A DNA stretch of 5,366 bases from assembly GCA_900540145.1 (NCBI GenBank), contig UQEW01000096.1, forward strand, positions 1 to 5,366, written 5' to 3'. The translations under genes were made by a program, and so were the position numbers. The notes under the pieces are model-generated. The model had not been told where the DNA came from, did not search any database, and saw only the letters and a program-made list of their open reading frames with translations. The stretch is from an uncultured Eubacteriales bacterium. Its GTDB lineage: Bacteria > Bacillota > Clostridia > Peptostreptococcales > Anaerovoracaceae. This document shows positions 1 through 5,084 of this stretch, one piece after another. Every line of letters begins with the position of its first letter. Position 1 is the first letter of the stretch.

Positions 1-159
1 AAGCGTTCCTACGTGAAGCAACACTGCGAAAAGAAGAACATTGTCTTCTTCAATTCCAAAAAACTGCTGTAATAAAGCCAAATGGCCGGAACTGCTTATG
101 GGCAAGAATTCTGCCAAACCTTGTACTAAACCTAAAACAACAGATTCAAAATACGACAT
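1..159 (-). CDS. uppP: Undecaprenyl-diphosphatase UppP (BacA family), N-terminal part, cut by window edge
   Basis: Membrane phosphatase that converts undecaprenyl diphosphate to the monophosphate, recycling the lipid carrier for peptidoglycan and other wall polymers; known in other bacteria for bacitracin resistance. Only the first 53 codons are present, and the frame is open to base 1. What is seen: the opening reads MSYFESVVLGLVQG and continues into AEFLPISSSGHLALL. This is the family's signature first region, with Gln13/Glu17 of the (E/Q)xxxE motif, the SSSGH stretch and His26. Ala16 replaces the Thr more often seen there. A second hydrophobic stretch (VLLFAVLLHVGTL) follows at residues 41-53. 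The ATG at 159 has an AAGGAG site 7 bases upstream that overlaps the asd stop codon, so it is probably translated from the asd transcript. Family identity is secure; the remaining roughly four fifths of the protein is outside the window. Confidence 0.93.
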   Translation of the reverse strand, partial: MSYFESVVLGLVQGLAEFLPISSSGHLALLQQFFGIEEDNVLLFAVLLHVGTL

Positions 160-166
160 AATCTCT

Positions 167-172
167 CTCCTT
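167..172 (-). promoter_or_regulatory. uppP ribosome binding site overlapping the asd stop codon
   Basis: AAGGAG on the minus strand begins within the TAA stop of asd (173-171) and lies 7 bases before the uppP ATG. The arrangement TAAGGAG shares bases between the end of one gene and the start of the next. It leaves no room for a terminator or promoter, so it argues for cotranscription and possible translational coupling. Confidence 0.85.
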
Positions 173-1262
173 ATTTTTTCTTTATATATCCCTTTGAAAC
201 GAGCGTTTCAGCGCATAGCACAGCCCCTCCCGCTGCGCCTCTTATGGTGTTGTGGGAAAGACCGACAAATTTATAATCATAGACGCTGTCTTCTCTGAGT
301 CTTCCAATGGAAATTCCCATACCCTTATCTCTGTTCACATCAGCTTTAACCTGCGGTCTGTCATCTTCTTCAAAATATTTGATGAACTGTAGAGGAGCCA
401 TAGGAAGGTTATGCTCCTGCGGAAATCCCTTATAACTTTCCAATTTTTCGATGAGCTGTTCTTTAGTAGGCTTCTTTCTGAATTTTACAAAAGCAGCAGC
501 TGTATGTCCGTTCAAAACAGGCACTCTTATACATTGACATGTGATTTTAGGCTCTTCAGCTTTAACAATCTGCCCTTTTTCCAAATCTACCTTTCCCCAT
601 ATTTTTAAAGGTTCCTGCTCACTTTTTTCTTCTTCACCGCCTATATATGGAATGATATTTTCAACCATCTCAGGCCATGAGTCAAAATCTTTTCCTGCTC
701 CTGAAATAGCTTGATAAGTAGTTATTACACATTCATATGGCTCAAATTCCTGCCACGCGCTCAAAGCAGGCACGTAGCTTTGAATGGAGCAATTAGGTTT
801 AACGGCTATAAATCCGTTTTTGGTCCCAAGCCGTTTCTTTTGTGCGTTTATTATTTCAAAATGATCGCAGTTAATCTCAGGTATGACCATAGGTACGTCG
901 TCTGTCCACCTGTGAGCGCTGTTGTTGGAAACAACAGGAGTCTCCGTTTTGGCGTACTCTTCTTCTATAGCTCTGATTTCTTCCTTGGTCATATCTACAG
1001 CGCTGAATACAAAGTCTACCGTATCAGCTACAGCGTTTACGTCCCTCACATTCATTATCCTTATATCCTTAACTGCGTCCGGCATAGGGGTCTCAATCTT
1101 CCACCGTCCTCCTGCCGCGTCTTCATAACGAAGTCCGCTGCTTCTTTCGCTGGCGGCTATGGTAACTACCTCAAACCATGGGTGGTTGGCAAGCAGCGAA
1201 ATGAAGCGCTGCCCCACCATGCCTGTTCCTCCCAAAATGCCTACTTTCAGTTTCTCACTCAT
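171..1262 (-). CDS. asd: Aspartate-semialdehyde dehydrogenase, archaeal/fungal-type subfamily
   Basis: NADP-dependent cytosolic enzyme that reduces beta-aspartyl phosphate to aspartate semialdehyde, the branch point toward diaminopimelate/lysine and threonine/methionine. The 363-residue protein has an N-terminal Rossmann nucleotide site, GILGGTGMVGQ (residues 8-18). The SNNSAHR segment is at 112-118. The catalytic cysteine is Cys158 in PNCS, followed by TTYQAISGAG (181-190). A second active-site region, RVPVLNGHT (246-254), carries His253. The C-terminal HNTIRGAAGGAVLCAE is at 337-352. The sequence style (VPMVIPEIN, NGHTAAAFV, HNTIRGAAGG) and length fit the subfamily first known from archaea and fungi, also found in clostridia, rather than the Escherichia coli type. 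The start ATG has GAGAGG about 8 bases upstream. The gene faces away from dapA, which uses its product, and leads directly into uppP. Confidence 0.97.
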   Translation of the reverse strand: MSEKLKVGILGGTGMVGQRFISLLANHPWFEVVTIAASERSSGLRYEDAAGGRWKIETPMPDAVKDIRIMNVRDVNAVADTVDFVFSAVDMTKEEIRAIEEEYAKTETPVVSNNSAHRWTDDVPMVIPEINCDHFEIINAQKKRLGTKNGFIAVKPNCSIQSYVPALSAWQEFEPYECVITTYQAISGAGKDFDSWPEMVENIIPYIGGEEEKSEQEPLKIWGKVDLEKGQIVKAEEPKITCQCIRVPVLNGHTAAAFVKFRKKPTKEQLIEKLESYKGFPQEHNLPMAPLQFIKYFEEDDRPQVKADVNRDKGMGISIGRLREDSVYDYKFVGLSHNTIRGAAGGAVLCAETLVSKGYIKKK

Positions 1263-1314
1263 AAAAATACCTCTCTATTAGAATTAATTTTATAATCAAT
1301 AATCATAACAATTT

Positions 1315-1343
1315 ATTTTATCACTTCTCCCCGGCGTTTTCAA
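1315..1343 (-). promoter_or_regulatory. Predicted sigma-A promoter of asd-uppP
   Basis: Read on the minus strand: -35 TTGAAA (1343-1338), a 17-base spacer, then -10 TAAAAT (1320-1315) preceded by TGA, an extended -10. Each hexamer matches consensus at five of six positions. Transcription would begin near 1308 and give a leader of about 46 bases, too short for a lysine riboswitch. The -35 box overlaps the predicted -35 box of divergent dapA. Confidence 0.7.
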
Positions 1344-1368
1344 CAAAATAAGCCTAGATGAATATAAT
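1340..1368 (+). promoter_or_regulatory. Predicted sigma-A promoter of dapA
   Basis: TCAACA (1340-1345, four of six to consensus), a 17-base spacer, then a perfect TATAAT (1363-1368). A second TATAAT at 1373-1378 has no acceptable -35 partner. Transcription would start near 1375, leaving about 30 bases before the TTG start at 1406. The in-frame ATG at 1358 would then lie upstream of the transcript start. The -35 shares 1340-1343 with the asd promoter. Confidence 0.5.
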
Positions 1369-1390
1369 AATTTATAATCAATATATACTG

Positions 1391-1398
1391 AAAGGAAG
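1391..1398 (+). promoter_or_regulatory. Ribosome binding site that fixes the dapA start at TTG 1406
   Basis: AAAGGAAG lies 7 bases before TTG at 1406-1408. The upstream in-frame ATG at 1358 has no such site. It would also add 16 residues (MNIIIYNQYILKGSVR) before the family's normal N-terminus. Confidence 0.8.
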
Positions 1399-1405
1399 TG
1401 TTAGA

Positions 1406-2284
1406 TTGCCATTGTTTACAGGGGCTGCTACTGCCCTAATCACACCTTTCAAAGATGGAAAGATAGATTATGTTTCCATGGGAAAACTTATAGAATGGCA
1501 AATCAGCCAAGGTATAGATGCGCTTGTAGTATGCGGAACCACAGGAGAAGCTTCTACTCTTTCTCACCTTGAAAAAACACAGCTGGTCAAGTTCTCGGTA
1601 GATCTAACCGATGGCAGGGTTCCCATAATAGCCGGTGCAGGAGCAAATTCCACCAGCGAAGCTGTATGTCTTGCAAAAGACATGGAGGACGCCGGAGTCG
1701 ATGGACTTTTAATAGTAACACCTTATTATAATAAATGTACAGACTCAGGTCTTATCGCCCACTATGAAACTATCGCCGATAAAGTTTCCATACCTATTAT
1801 AATGTATTCTGTAGCCTCAAGAACCGGTGTAAACATCTCGCCCAGAATAGTAAAAATTTTGTCTGACCATCCTAACATCACAGGAATAAAAGAGGCTTCG
1901 GGCAATATTTCACAGATATGCGAAATTGCAGCATGTGTAAGCGATACATTCAGCCTGTATTCAGGCAATGACGACCAAACTGTGCCTGTTCTGTCTCTTG
2001 GGGGACTGGGCTGCATATCGACTGTTTCCAATATAATACCGGCCAGGTTTTCTGCAATGATTCACCAATATCTGAATGGACAATGCAAGGCGGCAGGTAA
2101 GGAGCAAGTAGCTCTCAAGCCGCTTATCGATGCCATCTTTATGGAAGTAAACCCTGTTCCTGTAAAAGCCGCATTATCGATGATGGGCATGTGTTCAGCC
2201 GAATATCGGCTTCCTATGTGCCCTCCTACCAACAAAACTCAGTATCTGCTTTATGATACTTTAAAAGAGTTTGGGCTGGTTTAA
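1406..2284 (+). CDS. dapA: 4-hydroxy-tetrahydrodipicolinate synthase (dihydrodipicolinate synthase)
   Basis: Cytosolic TIM-barrel aldolase that condenses pyruvate with aspartate semialdehyde, the first committed step to diaminopimelate and lysine. With the TTG start it has 292 residues, the usual family length. An upstream ATG at 1358 would give 308 but lacks a ribosome binding site. The N-terminus (PLFTGAATALITPF) is typical. Visible active-site features are GTTGEAS (44-50) with Thr45/Thr46, Tyr108 in TPYYNK, Tyr134, Arg139, and the Schiff-base Lys162 in GIKEASG. The C-terminal EVNPVPVKAAL is also characteristic. Odd point: the usual YNVPxRT segment reads YSVASRT (134-140), with Asn-to-Ser and Pro-to-Ala changes, although Tyr134 and Arg139 remain. 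The loop after YYN (KCTDSGL) also departs from the common (K/R)PxQEGL. DapA is favoured over other members of the lyase superfamily by its full catalytic set and by divergent asd. It stands alone before a strong terminator. Confidence 0.95.
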   Translation: MPLFTGAATALITPFKDGKIDYVSMGKLIEWQISQGIDALVVCGTTGEASTLSHLEKTQLVKFSVDLTDGRVPIIAGAGANSTSEAVCLAKDMEDAGVDGLLIVTPYYNKCTDSGLIAHYETIADKVSIPIIMYSVASRTGVNISPRIVKILSDHPNITGIKEASGNISQICEIAACVSDTFSLYSGNDDQTVPVLSLGGLGCISTVSNIIPARFSAMIHQYLNGQCKAAGKEQVALKPLIDAIFMEVNPVPVKAALSMMGMCSAEYRLPMCPPTNKTQYLLYDTLKEFGLV

Positions 2285-2322
2285 ACAGCGTTATATTCTT
2301 GCCGTAAAAGTGAAATATTATT

Positions 2323-2389
2323 TTAAAAGGCCGGCGGATGACAAGAAGTTTCAAAAATTTTTATCCAATGTCATCTGTCGGCCTTTTAA
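2323..2389 (+). terminator. Long stem-loop terminator after dapA
   Basis: The arms 2323-2343 and 2369-2389 pair over 21 positions, including GGCC core pairs, around a 25-base loop. The lower stem carries its own A4/T4 tract and more T follows (TTTTAATTGTTTTC). Two non-Watson-Crick positions are G-U wobbles in plus-strand RNA but would be C-A mismatches in minus-strand RNA, so the structure is built for plus-strand transcripts, i.e. dapA. It lies 38 bases after the dapA stop. Confidence 0.85.
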
Positions 2390-2392
2390 TTG

Positions 2393-2421
2393 TTTTCAGT
2401 TATAAATACTTGTGATACAAT
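2393..2421 (+). promoter_or_regulatory. Predicted extended -10 promoter of the GNAT gene
   Basis: TTTTCA (2393-2398), a 17-base spacer ending in TGA, then TACAAT (2416-2421). The TGn before the -10 compensates for a weak -35. It begins just after the dapA terminator. Initiation near 2428 would leave a leader of about 37 bases. Confidence 0.6.
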
Positions 2422-2447
2422 CATATAGAAATTTTATAAACGCGAGC

Positions 2448-2454
2448 AAAGGAG
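2448..2454 (+). promoter_or_regulatory. Ribosome binding site deciding the GNAT start
   Basis: AAAGGAG ends one base before an ATG at 2456, too close to work, and 10 bases before the in-frame ATG at 2465. The second ATG is therefore the likelier start. Confidence 0.75.
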
Positions 2455-2464
2455 AATGCAACCG

Positions 2465-2986
2465 ATGAATTCCACATGTAGTTTAGTTGTGCGCAAGGCA
2501 AAAATGTCAGACCTTTCTCAAATACTTGATATCTATGAATATGCTAGAAGATTTATGAAGGAAACAGGAAATCCCAATCAATGGGGCGATTCTCTGCCTC
2601 CGAAGGAACTGCTGATAAACGATATAGCTGACAAAAAACATCTCTATGTGGTCGTAGACAGTAAAGAAATTGAATGCATTTATGGCGTTTTCGCCTTCAT
2701 TATAGGAAAAGACCCGGCTTACTCCGTAATAAAAAACGGTACATGGCTGTCTGAGGAATTGTATGGTACTTTACGCAGAGTTGCCAGTTCCGGCAAAATT
2801 CACGGTATCTTCAGCCAAATGGTTTCTTATTGTCGTCAACAAATCTCACATTTGAGAATCGATACTCACGAAGACAATAAAATAATGCAGCATTTGATAG
2901 AGAAAAACGGATTCAGCAAACGTGGCATAATTTTTAAAGACGATGGAAGTCCCCGTGTGGCTTTTGAGTACGTAAAGCTGCCTTAA
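2465..2986 (+). CDS. GNAT-family N-acetyltransferase, substrate unknown
   Basis: Predicted cytosolic protein of 173 residues that should transfer an acetyl group from acetyl-CoA to an amine; the acceptor cannot be read from sequence. The start at 2465 is chosen over 2456 for ribosome-binding-site spacing. The N-terminal LVVRKAKMSDLSQILDIYEY is the typical first strand and helix of the fold. It is followed by RFMKETGNPNQWG, a segment common in a group of Firmicutes acetyltransferases. Central strands (HLYVVVD, YGVFAFIIG) follow. The C-terminal part has HLRIDTHEDN, then IMQHLIEKNGFSKRGII, the usual last helix and NGF turn. The acetyl-CoA pyrophosphate loop, normally Q/RxxGxG/A, is poorly matched at SSGKIHGIFSQMV (about residues 107-119), so cofactor use is inferred from the fold. 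It appears to be a single-gene unit with its own promoter; no clear terminator is seen after it. Confidence 0.82.
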   Translation: MNSTCSLVVRKAKMSDLSQILDIYEYARRFMKETGNPNQWGDSLPPKELLINDIADKKHLYVVVDSKEIECIYGVFAFIIGKDPAYSVIKNGTWLSEELYGTLRRVASSGKIHGIFSQMVSYCRQQISHLRIDTHEDNKIMQHLIEKNGFSKRGIIFKDDGSPRVAFEYVKLP

Positions 2987-3286
2987 ACGGTACATGCTAT
3001 TCGCACATATCCTTCCCCACACATGCCGAAATCTGTCTCCGGAAGAACCAGCGCCCTCGCCTCTTTCAGCATGGCTGCTGCTACTTCTGCTGAAGACAAG
3101 CCGTTTCTTTTTCAGGGTAATTCAGTATCTCGGTCTGTATAATTATTTCTTGCAGTATGTCACTTTTTTCTTCGTCCGTCATATTGTCCGAACTATTTGC
3201 TTCAATGATTTCTCTATAATCAGGCAGCGCCACATAATCGGTCATGTCATACCCTTCATACGGCTCTGAATAGAACATGTACTTAA

Positions 3287-3293
3287 TAAAAAA
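3287..3293 (-). other. U UUU UUA slippery heptamer at the frame break
   Basis: On the minus strand the heptamer T TTT TTA is in register with the upstream frame (codons TTT TTA at 3292-3287). A -1 slip here continues exactly into the downstream frame (ATT AAG TAC ATG). It has the X XXY YYZ form used in programmed frameshifting. I see no strong downstream stem-loop or upstream Shine-Dalgarno-like stimulator, so use is unproven. Confidence 0.35.
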
Positions 3294-3351
3294 AGCAGCA
3301 CAAATAAAAGCACTGCTAAATAAAACCAGTAATATTTTACTCTGTTATTAA

Positions 3352-3376
3352 ACTTATTACACTTATTACACTTATC
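3352..3376 (-). repeat. Short 9-bp tandem repeat in the head of the broken gene
   Basis: ACTTATTAC occurs at 3352-3360 and 3361-3369 and is followed by a partial third copy, ACTTATC. Read on the minus strand it encodes the CNK CNK motif. It is a minor simple repeat, consistent with a drifting low-complexity segment. Confidence 0.6.
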
Positions 3377-3428
3377 GTTCCTGTTATTTTCTTTTTCCAT
3401 AAACACACACACTTTTCTTATAAGTAGA

Positions 3429-3464
3429 ATACCCCCCCCCATCAAAAAAAATGGGGGAGGGTAT
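3429..3464 (-). terminator. C9/G-rich hairpin downstream of rpmF
   Basis: Arms 3429-3442 and 3451-3464 pair over 14 positions around an 8-base loop. In minus-strand RNA every position pairs, with one G-U wobble; in plus-strand RNA the same position is a C-A mismatch, which favours service to rpmF. The downstream U tract on the minus strand is weak (TTCTACTTAT), while the plus side has CTTTTATTA, so bidirectional function is possible. The left arm contains nine consecutive C. Confidence 0.65.
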
Positions 3465-3476
3465 CTTTTATTACCA

Positions 3477-3496
3477 AATTACCGTTCCGGGTAATT
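3477..3496 (-). other. Small hairpin directly after rpmF
   Basis: AATTACC and GGTAATT form a 7-bp stem with a 6-base loop, starting 9 bases past the rpmF stop. It is AT-rich and followed by only TTTGG on the minus strand, so alone it is a weak terminator. It may protect the transcript's 3' end or act with the stronger hairpin beyond it. Confidence 0.4.
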
Positions 3497-3505
3497 AAGC
3501 GATTC

Positions 3506-3688
3506 TTAAGCCTCTGCTTTTACAATTTCCTTGCCGTCATAGTAGTTGCAATTTGGGCAAACTCTATGAGGAAGCTTAGGTTCATGACATTGTGGACATA
3601 TTGAAAGTCCAGGTGCAGTCATCTTCATATTAGCGGATTTTCTCTTATCCCTTCTGGCTTTTGAAGTTTTTCTCTTAGGTACTGCCAT
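3506..3688 (-). CDS. rpmF: 50S ribosomal protein L32, zinc-binding form
   Basis: Small basic component of the large ribosomal subunit. The 60-residue protein begins MAVPKRKTSKARRDKRKS, the classic L32 start (the mature protein usually loses Met1). It contains a zinc ribbon with Cys31-Pro-Gln-Cys34 and Cys44-Pro-Asn-Cys47, marking the zinc-binding version as opposed to cysteine-free paralogues made under zinc limitation. Start support is very strong: AAAGGAGGTG at 3704-3695, with GGAGG 8 bases before ATG. It lies 67 bases downstream of ackA on the same strand and has its own consensus promoter in that gap. In many Firmicutes a DUF177 (YceD) gene precedes rpmF and fatty-acid genes such as plsX follow; neither is present here. 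Hairpins follow at once, so it is likely monocistronic or the last gene of an ackA read-through transcript. Confidence 0.97.
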   Translation of the reverse strand: MAVPKRKTSKARRDKRKSANMKMTAPGLSICPQCHEPKLPHRVCPNCNYYDGKEIVKAEA

Positions 3689-3721
3689 GCTTTACACCTC
3701 CTTTTTGTCGTCAGTAATTTG

Positions 3722-3751
3722 AGTATACACTTTGTTTACATATCTTGTCAA
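3722..3751 (-). promoter_or_regulatory. Strong sigma-A promoter of rpmF
   Basis: Minus strand: perfect -35 TTGACA (3751-3746), an 18-base spacer, then -10 TATACT (3727-3722, five of six). The -35 starts four bases after the ackA stop codon. Initiation near 3715 gives a leader of about 26 bases that contains the AAAGGAGGTG site. This allows L32 to be made independently of acetate kinase. Confidence 0.8.
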
Positions 3752-3755
3752 CTTT

Positions 3756-4961
3756 TTATTTTGTCTTTGAAGTAACGATGTTGTAGGTGTCTCTTGCAAT
3801 CATCAATTCTTCATTGGTAGGTATCATCAGAATCTTGACTTTGGAATCGTCTGCGGAAATTATAGCTTCTTTTCCCCTGATCTTATTTTCAACCGGGTCA
3901 AGTTTGATGCCTAAATTACCTAAATTGTTGCAAATAATTTCTCTCATGGTAACATCGTTTTCTCCTACGCCTGCGGTAAATACGATGGCATCTACTCCGT
4001 TCATTTCGGCGATATAAGCTCCGATGTAGAATCTTACTTTATGAGCAAACACTTTAAGCGCTAAGGCAGCTCTTTCGTTTCCGTTGGAAACAGCTTCTTC
4101 CAAATCTCTGAAATCGCTGGATACTCCGGAAATTCCCAGGACTCCTGATTTTTTATTGAGAATATTGTTTACCTTGTCCTGAGACAGGTTTTCTTTTTCC
4201 TGTATAAATGAAACGATAGCCGGGTCCAGGTCTCCGCTTCTGGTTCCCATTACCAAACCTTCCAGCGGTGTAAAGCCCATGGATGTATCTATACATTTTC
4301 CTCTCTTTATTGCAGATACTGATGCTCCGTTGCCTAAGTGGCATGTGATGAGCTTTAAATCTTCCAGGCTTACGTTGAGCATTCTTGAAGCTCTCTCTGC
4401 TACATACTTATGAGAAGTTCCATGGAATCCGTATCTTCTGATGCCGTATTTTTCATAATATTCATATGGTATGGCATAGATATATGATTCAGGCGGCATA
4501 GTCTGATGAAAAGCCGTATCAAATACTGCTACCATAGGAGTGCTAGGCATAAGCTGTTTGCAGGCTGATATTCCTAAAAGGTTAGGCGGGTTGTGAAGAG
4601 GCGCCAGCTCAACACAGTCTTCCAGAGCTTTTATTACATCGTCTGTGATGAGCACTGATTTTGAGAATTTCTCGCCGGCATGAACTACTCTGTGTCCTAC
4701 AGCACCGATTTCGTCCATTGACTTTACAACGCCATGATCTTTGTCCTGTACTGCAGCAAGAACCTGCTCTATGGCATCCTTATGGTCTTTCATTGGAACT
4801 TCTGTTTTAACCTTGTCCATTCCAATCTTTTCATGAGTTATAACTGAACCGTCCATGCCGATTCTCTCAACAAGACCTTTGCACAGCAATGACTCGTTAG
4901 TCATATCGAGAATCTGATATTTCAGCGATGAACTGCCGCAATTGATTACTAAAACTTTCAT
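3756..4961 (-). CDS. ackA: Acetate kinase
   Basis: Cytosolic enzyme interconverting acetyl phosphate + ADP and acetate + ATP, the ATP-yielding last step of acetate fermentation and the entry step of acetate activation. The 401-residue length is standard. The ASKHA-fold signatures are plain: VINCGSSSLKYQ (5-16) with Asn7, GHRVVHAG (89-96) with Arg91, VFDTAFH (146-152) with Asp148, His180 in RYGFHGTSH, HLGNGASVSA (208-217), MGTRSGDLDP (238-247) with Arg241, FTAGVGEN (328-335), and Glu384 in PTNEEL. These residues fall at the same numbers as in the well-studied Methanosarcina thermophila enzyme, so the protein should be active. The start ATG has GGAGG 6 bases upstream. Its usual partner pta (phosphotransacetylase) is not in the 405 bases upstream. 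rpmF follows on the same strand with no terminator between. Confidence 0.98.
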   Translation of the reverse strand: MKVLVINCGSSSLKYQILDMTNESLLCKGLVERIGMDGSVITHEKIGMDKVKTEVPMKDHKDAIEQVLAAVQDKDHGVVKSMDEIGAVGHRVVHAGEKFSKSVLITDDVIKALEDCVELAPLHNPPNLLGISACKQLMPSTPMVAVFDTAFHQTMPPESYIYAIPYEYYEKYGIRRYGFHGTSHKYVAERASRMLNVSLEDLKLITCHLGNGASVSAIKRGKCIDTSMGFTPLEGLVMGTRSGDLDPAIVSFIQEKENLSQDKVNNILNKKSGVLGISGVSSDFRDLEEAVSNGNERAALALKVFAHKVRFYIGAYIAEMNGVDAIVFTAGVGENDVTMREIICNNLGNLGIKLDPVENKIRGKEAIISADDSKVKILMIPTNEELMIARDTYNIVTSKTK

Positions 4962-5003
4962 ATCTATCCTCCATACAAAATTATAAACGGTTGAACCTTA
5001 TAT

Positions 5004-5032
5004 ATTATAAACAAACCCCCTTGATTTTGCAA
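5004..5032 (-). promoter_or_regulatory. Predicted sigma-A promoter of ackA
   Basis: Minus strand: -35 TTGCAA (5032-5027, four of six), a 17-base spacer, then a perfect -10 TATAAT (5009-5004). Initiation near 4997 gives a leader of about 36 bases before the ATG at 4961. The -35 lies inside an inverted repeat. Confidence 0.65.
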
Positions 5033-5035
5033 GGG
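5018..5035. promoter_or_regulatory. Inverted repeat over the ackA -35 box, candidate operator or upstream terminator
   Basis: CCCTTG (5018-5023) and CAAGGG (5030-5035) form a perfect 6-bp inverted repeat around a 6-base centre. The right arm covers the -35 hexamer, so a protein bound here could block RNA polymerase. It could also fold as a short terminator for minus-strand transcripts arriving from the right (GGGTTTGTTT follows) or for plus-strand ones (ATTTTGAT follows). The sequence does not decide between these. Confidence 0.4.
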
Positions 5036-5043
5036 ATTTTGAT

Positions 5044-5084
5044 AAGATGTTGTATTATTTCGAGAAGATGTTGTATTATTTCGA
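5044..5084 (+). repeat. Perfect 20-bp tandem duplication
   Basis: AAGATGTTGTATTATTTCGA occurs at 5044-5063 and again at 5065-5084, period 21, with no mismatch. A near copy of its core (TGTTGTATTATTTTGA) lies at 5203-5218. The period is seven codons: a 23-codon frame from ATG 5047 to TGA 5116-5118 begins MLYYFEK MLYYFDD. It lacks a good ribosome binding site, so I do not call a gene. Confidence 0.85.

Larger units (their letters stand above)
3081..3400 (-). pseudogene. Frameshifted remnant of a membrane-anchored trigger-factor-like protein
   Basis: Two overlapping minus-strand frames look like halves of one gene. The first (ATG 3400, stop 3242, 52 residues) has a charged Asn/Cys/Lys-rich head (EKENNRNDKCNKCNKFNN) and then a membrane segment, YYWFYLAVLLFVLLFLL. 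The second (3278-3081) reads YEGYDMTDYVALPDYREI, then TDEEKSDILQEII, then EILNYPEKE, and stops after 65 residues. That wording resembles the ends of clostridial trigger-factor/FKBP-like surface peptidyl-prolyl isomerases, with the middle isomerase domain missing. A -1 shift at the seven-T run (3294-3288) joins them into 106 residues with an uninterrupted anchor and outer domain. No good ribosome binding site precedes 3400. The family assignment is an inference from short motifs. A sequencing error, a true pseudogene or an expressed frameshift all remain possible. Confidence 0.5.

Noticed and set aside
711..1295. 194-codon open frame on the plus strand opposite asd
   Set aside because: It lies wholly antisense to a clear enzyme gene, has no domain-like sequence or ribosome binding site, and would obstruct the asd promoter. 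It is a codon-bias shadow.
1263..1405. Lysine riboswitch before dapA or asd
   Set aside because: The predicted leaders are about 30 and 46 bases, far too short for the lysine aptamer, and its conserved elements are not seen.
1358..1405. dapA start at ATG 1358
   Set aside because: It has no ribosome binding site, lies at or upstream of the predicted transcript start, and adds 16 residues not expected in the family.
1762..2031. 89-codon minus-strand open frame inside dapA
   Set aside because: It is antisense to conserved DapA coding sequence, with no recognisable protein features.
2994..3269. 91-codon plus-strand open frame after the GNAT gene
   Set aside because: Composition is low quality (PLSAWLLLLLL, repeated Phe runs), there is no ribosome binding site, and it is opposite the better-supported trigger-factor-like remnant.
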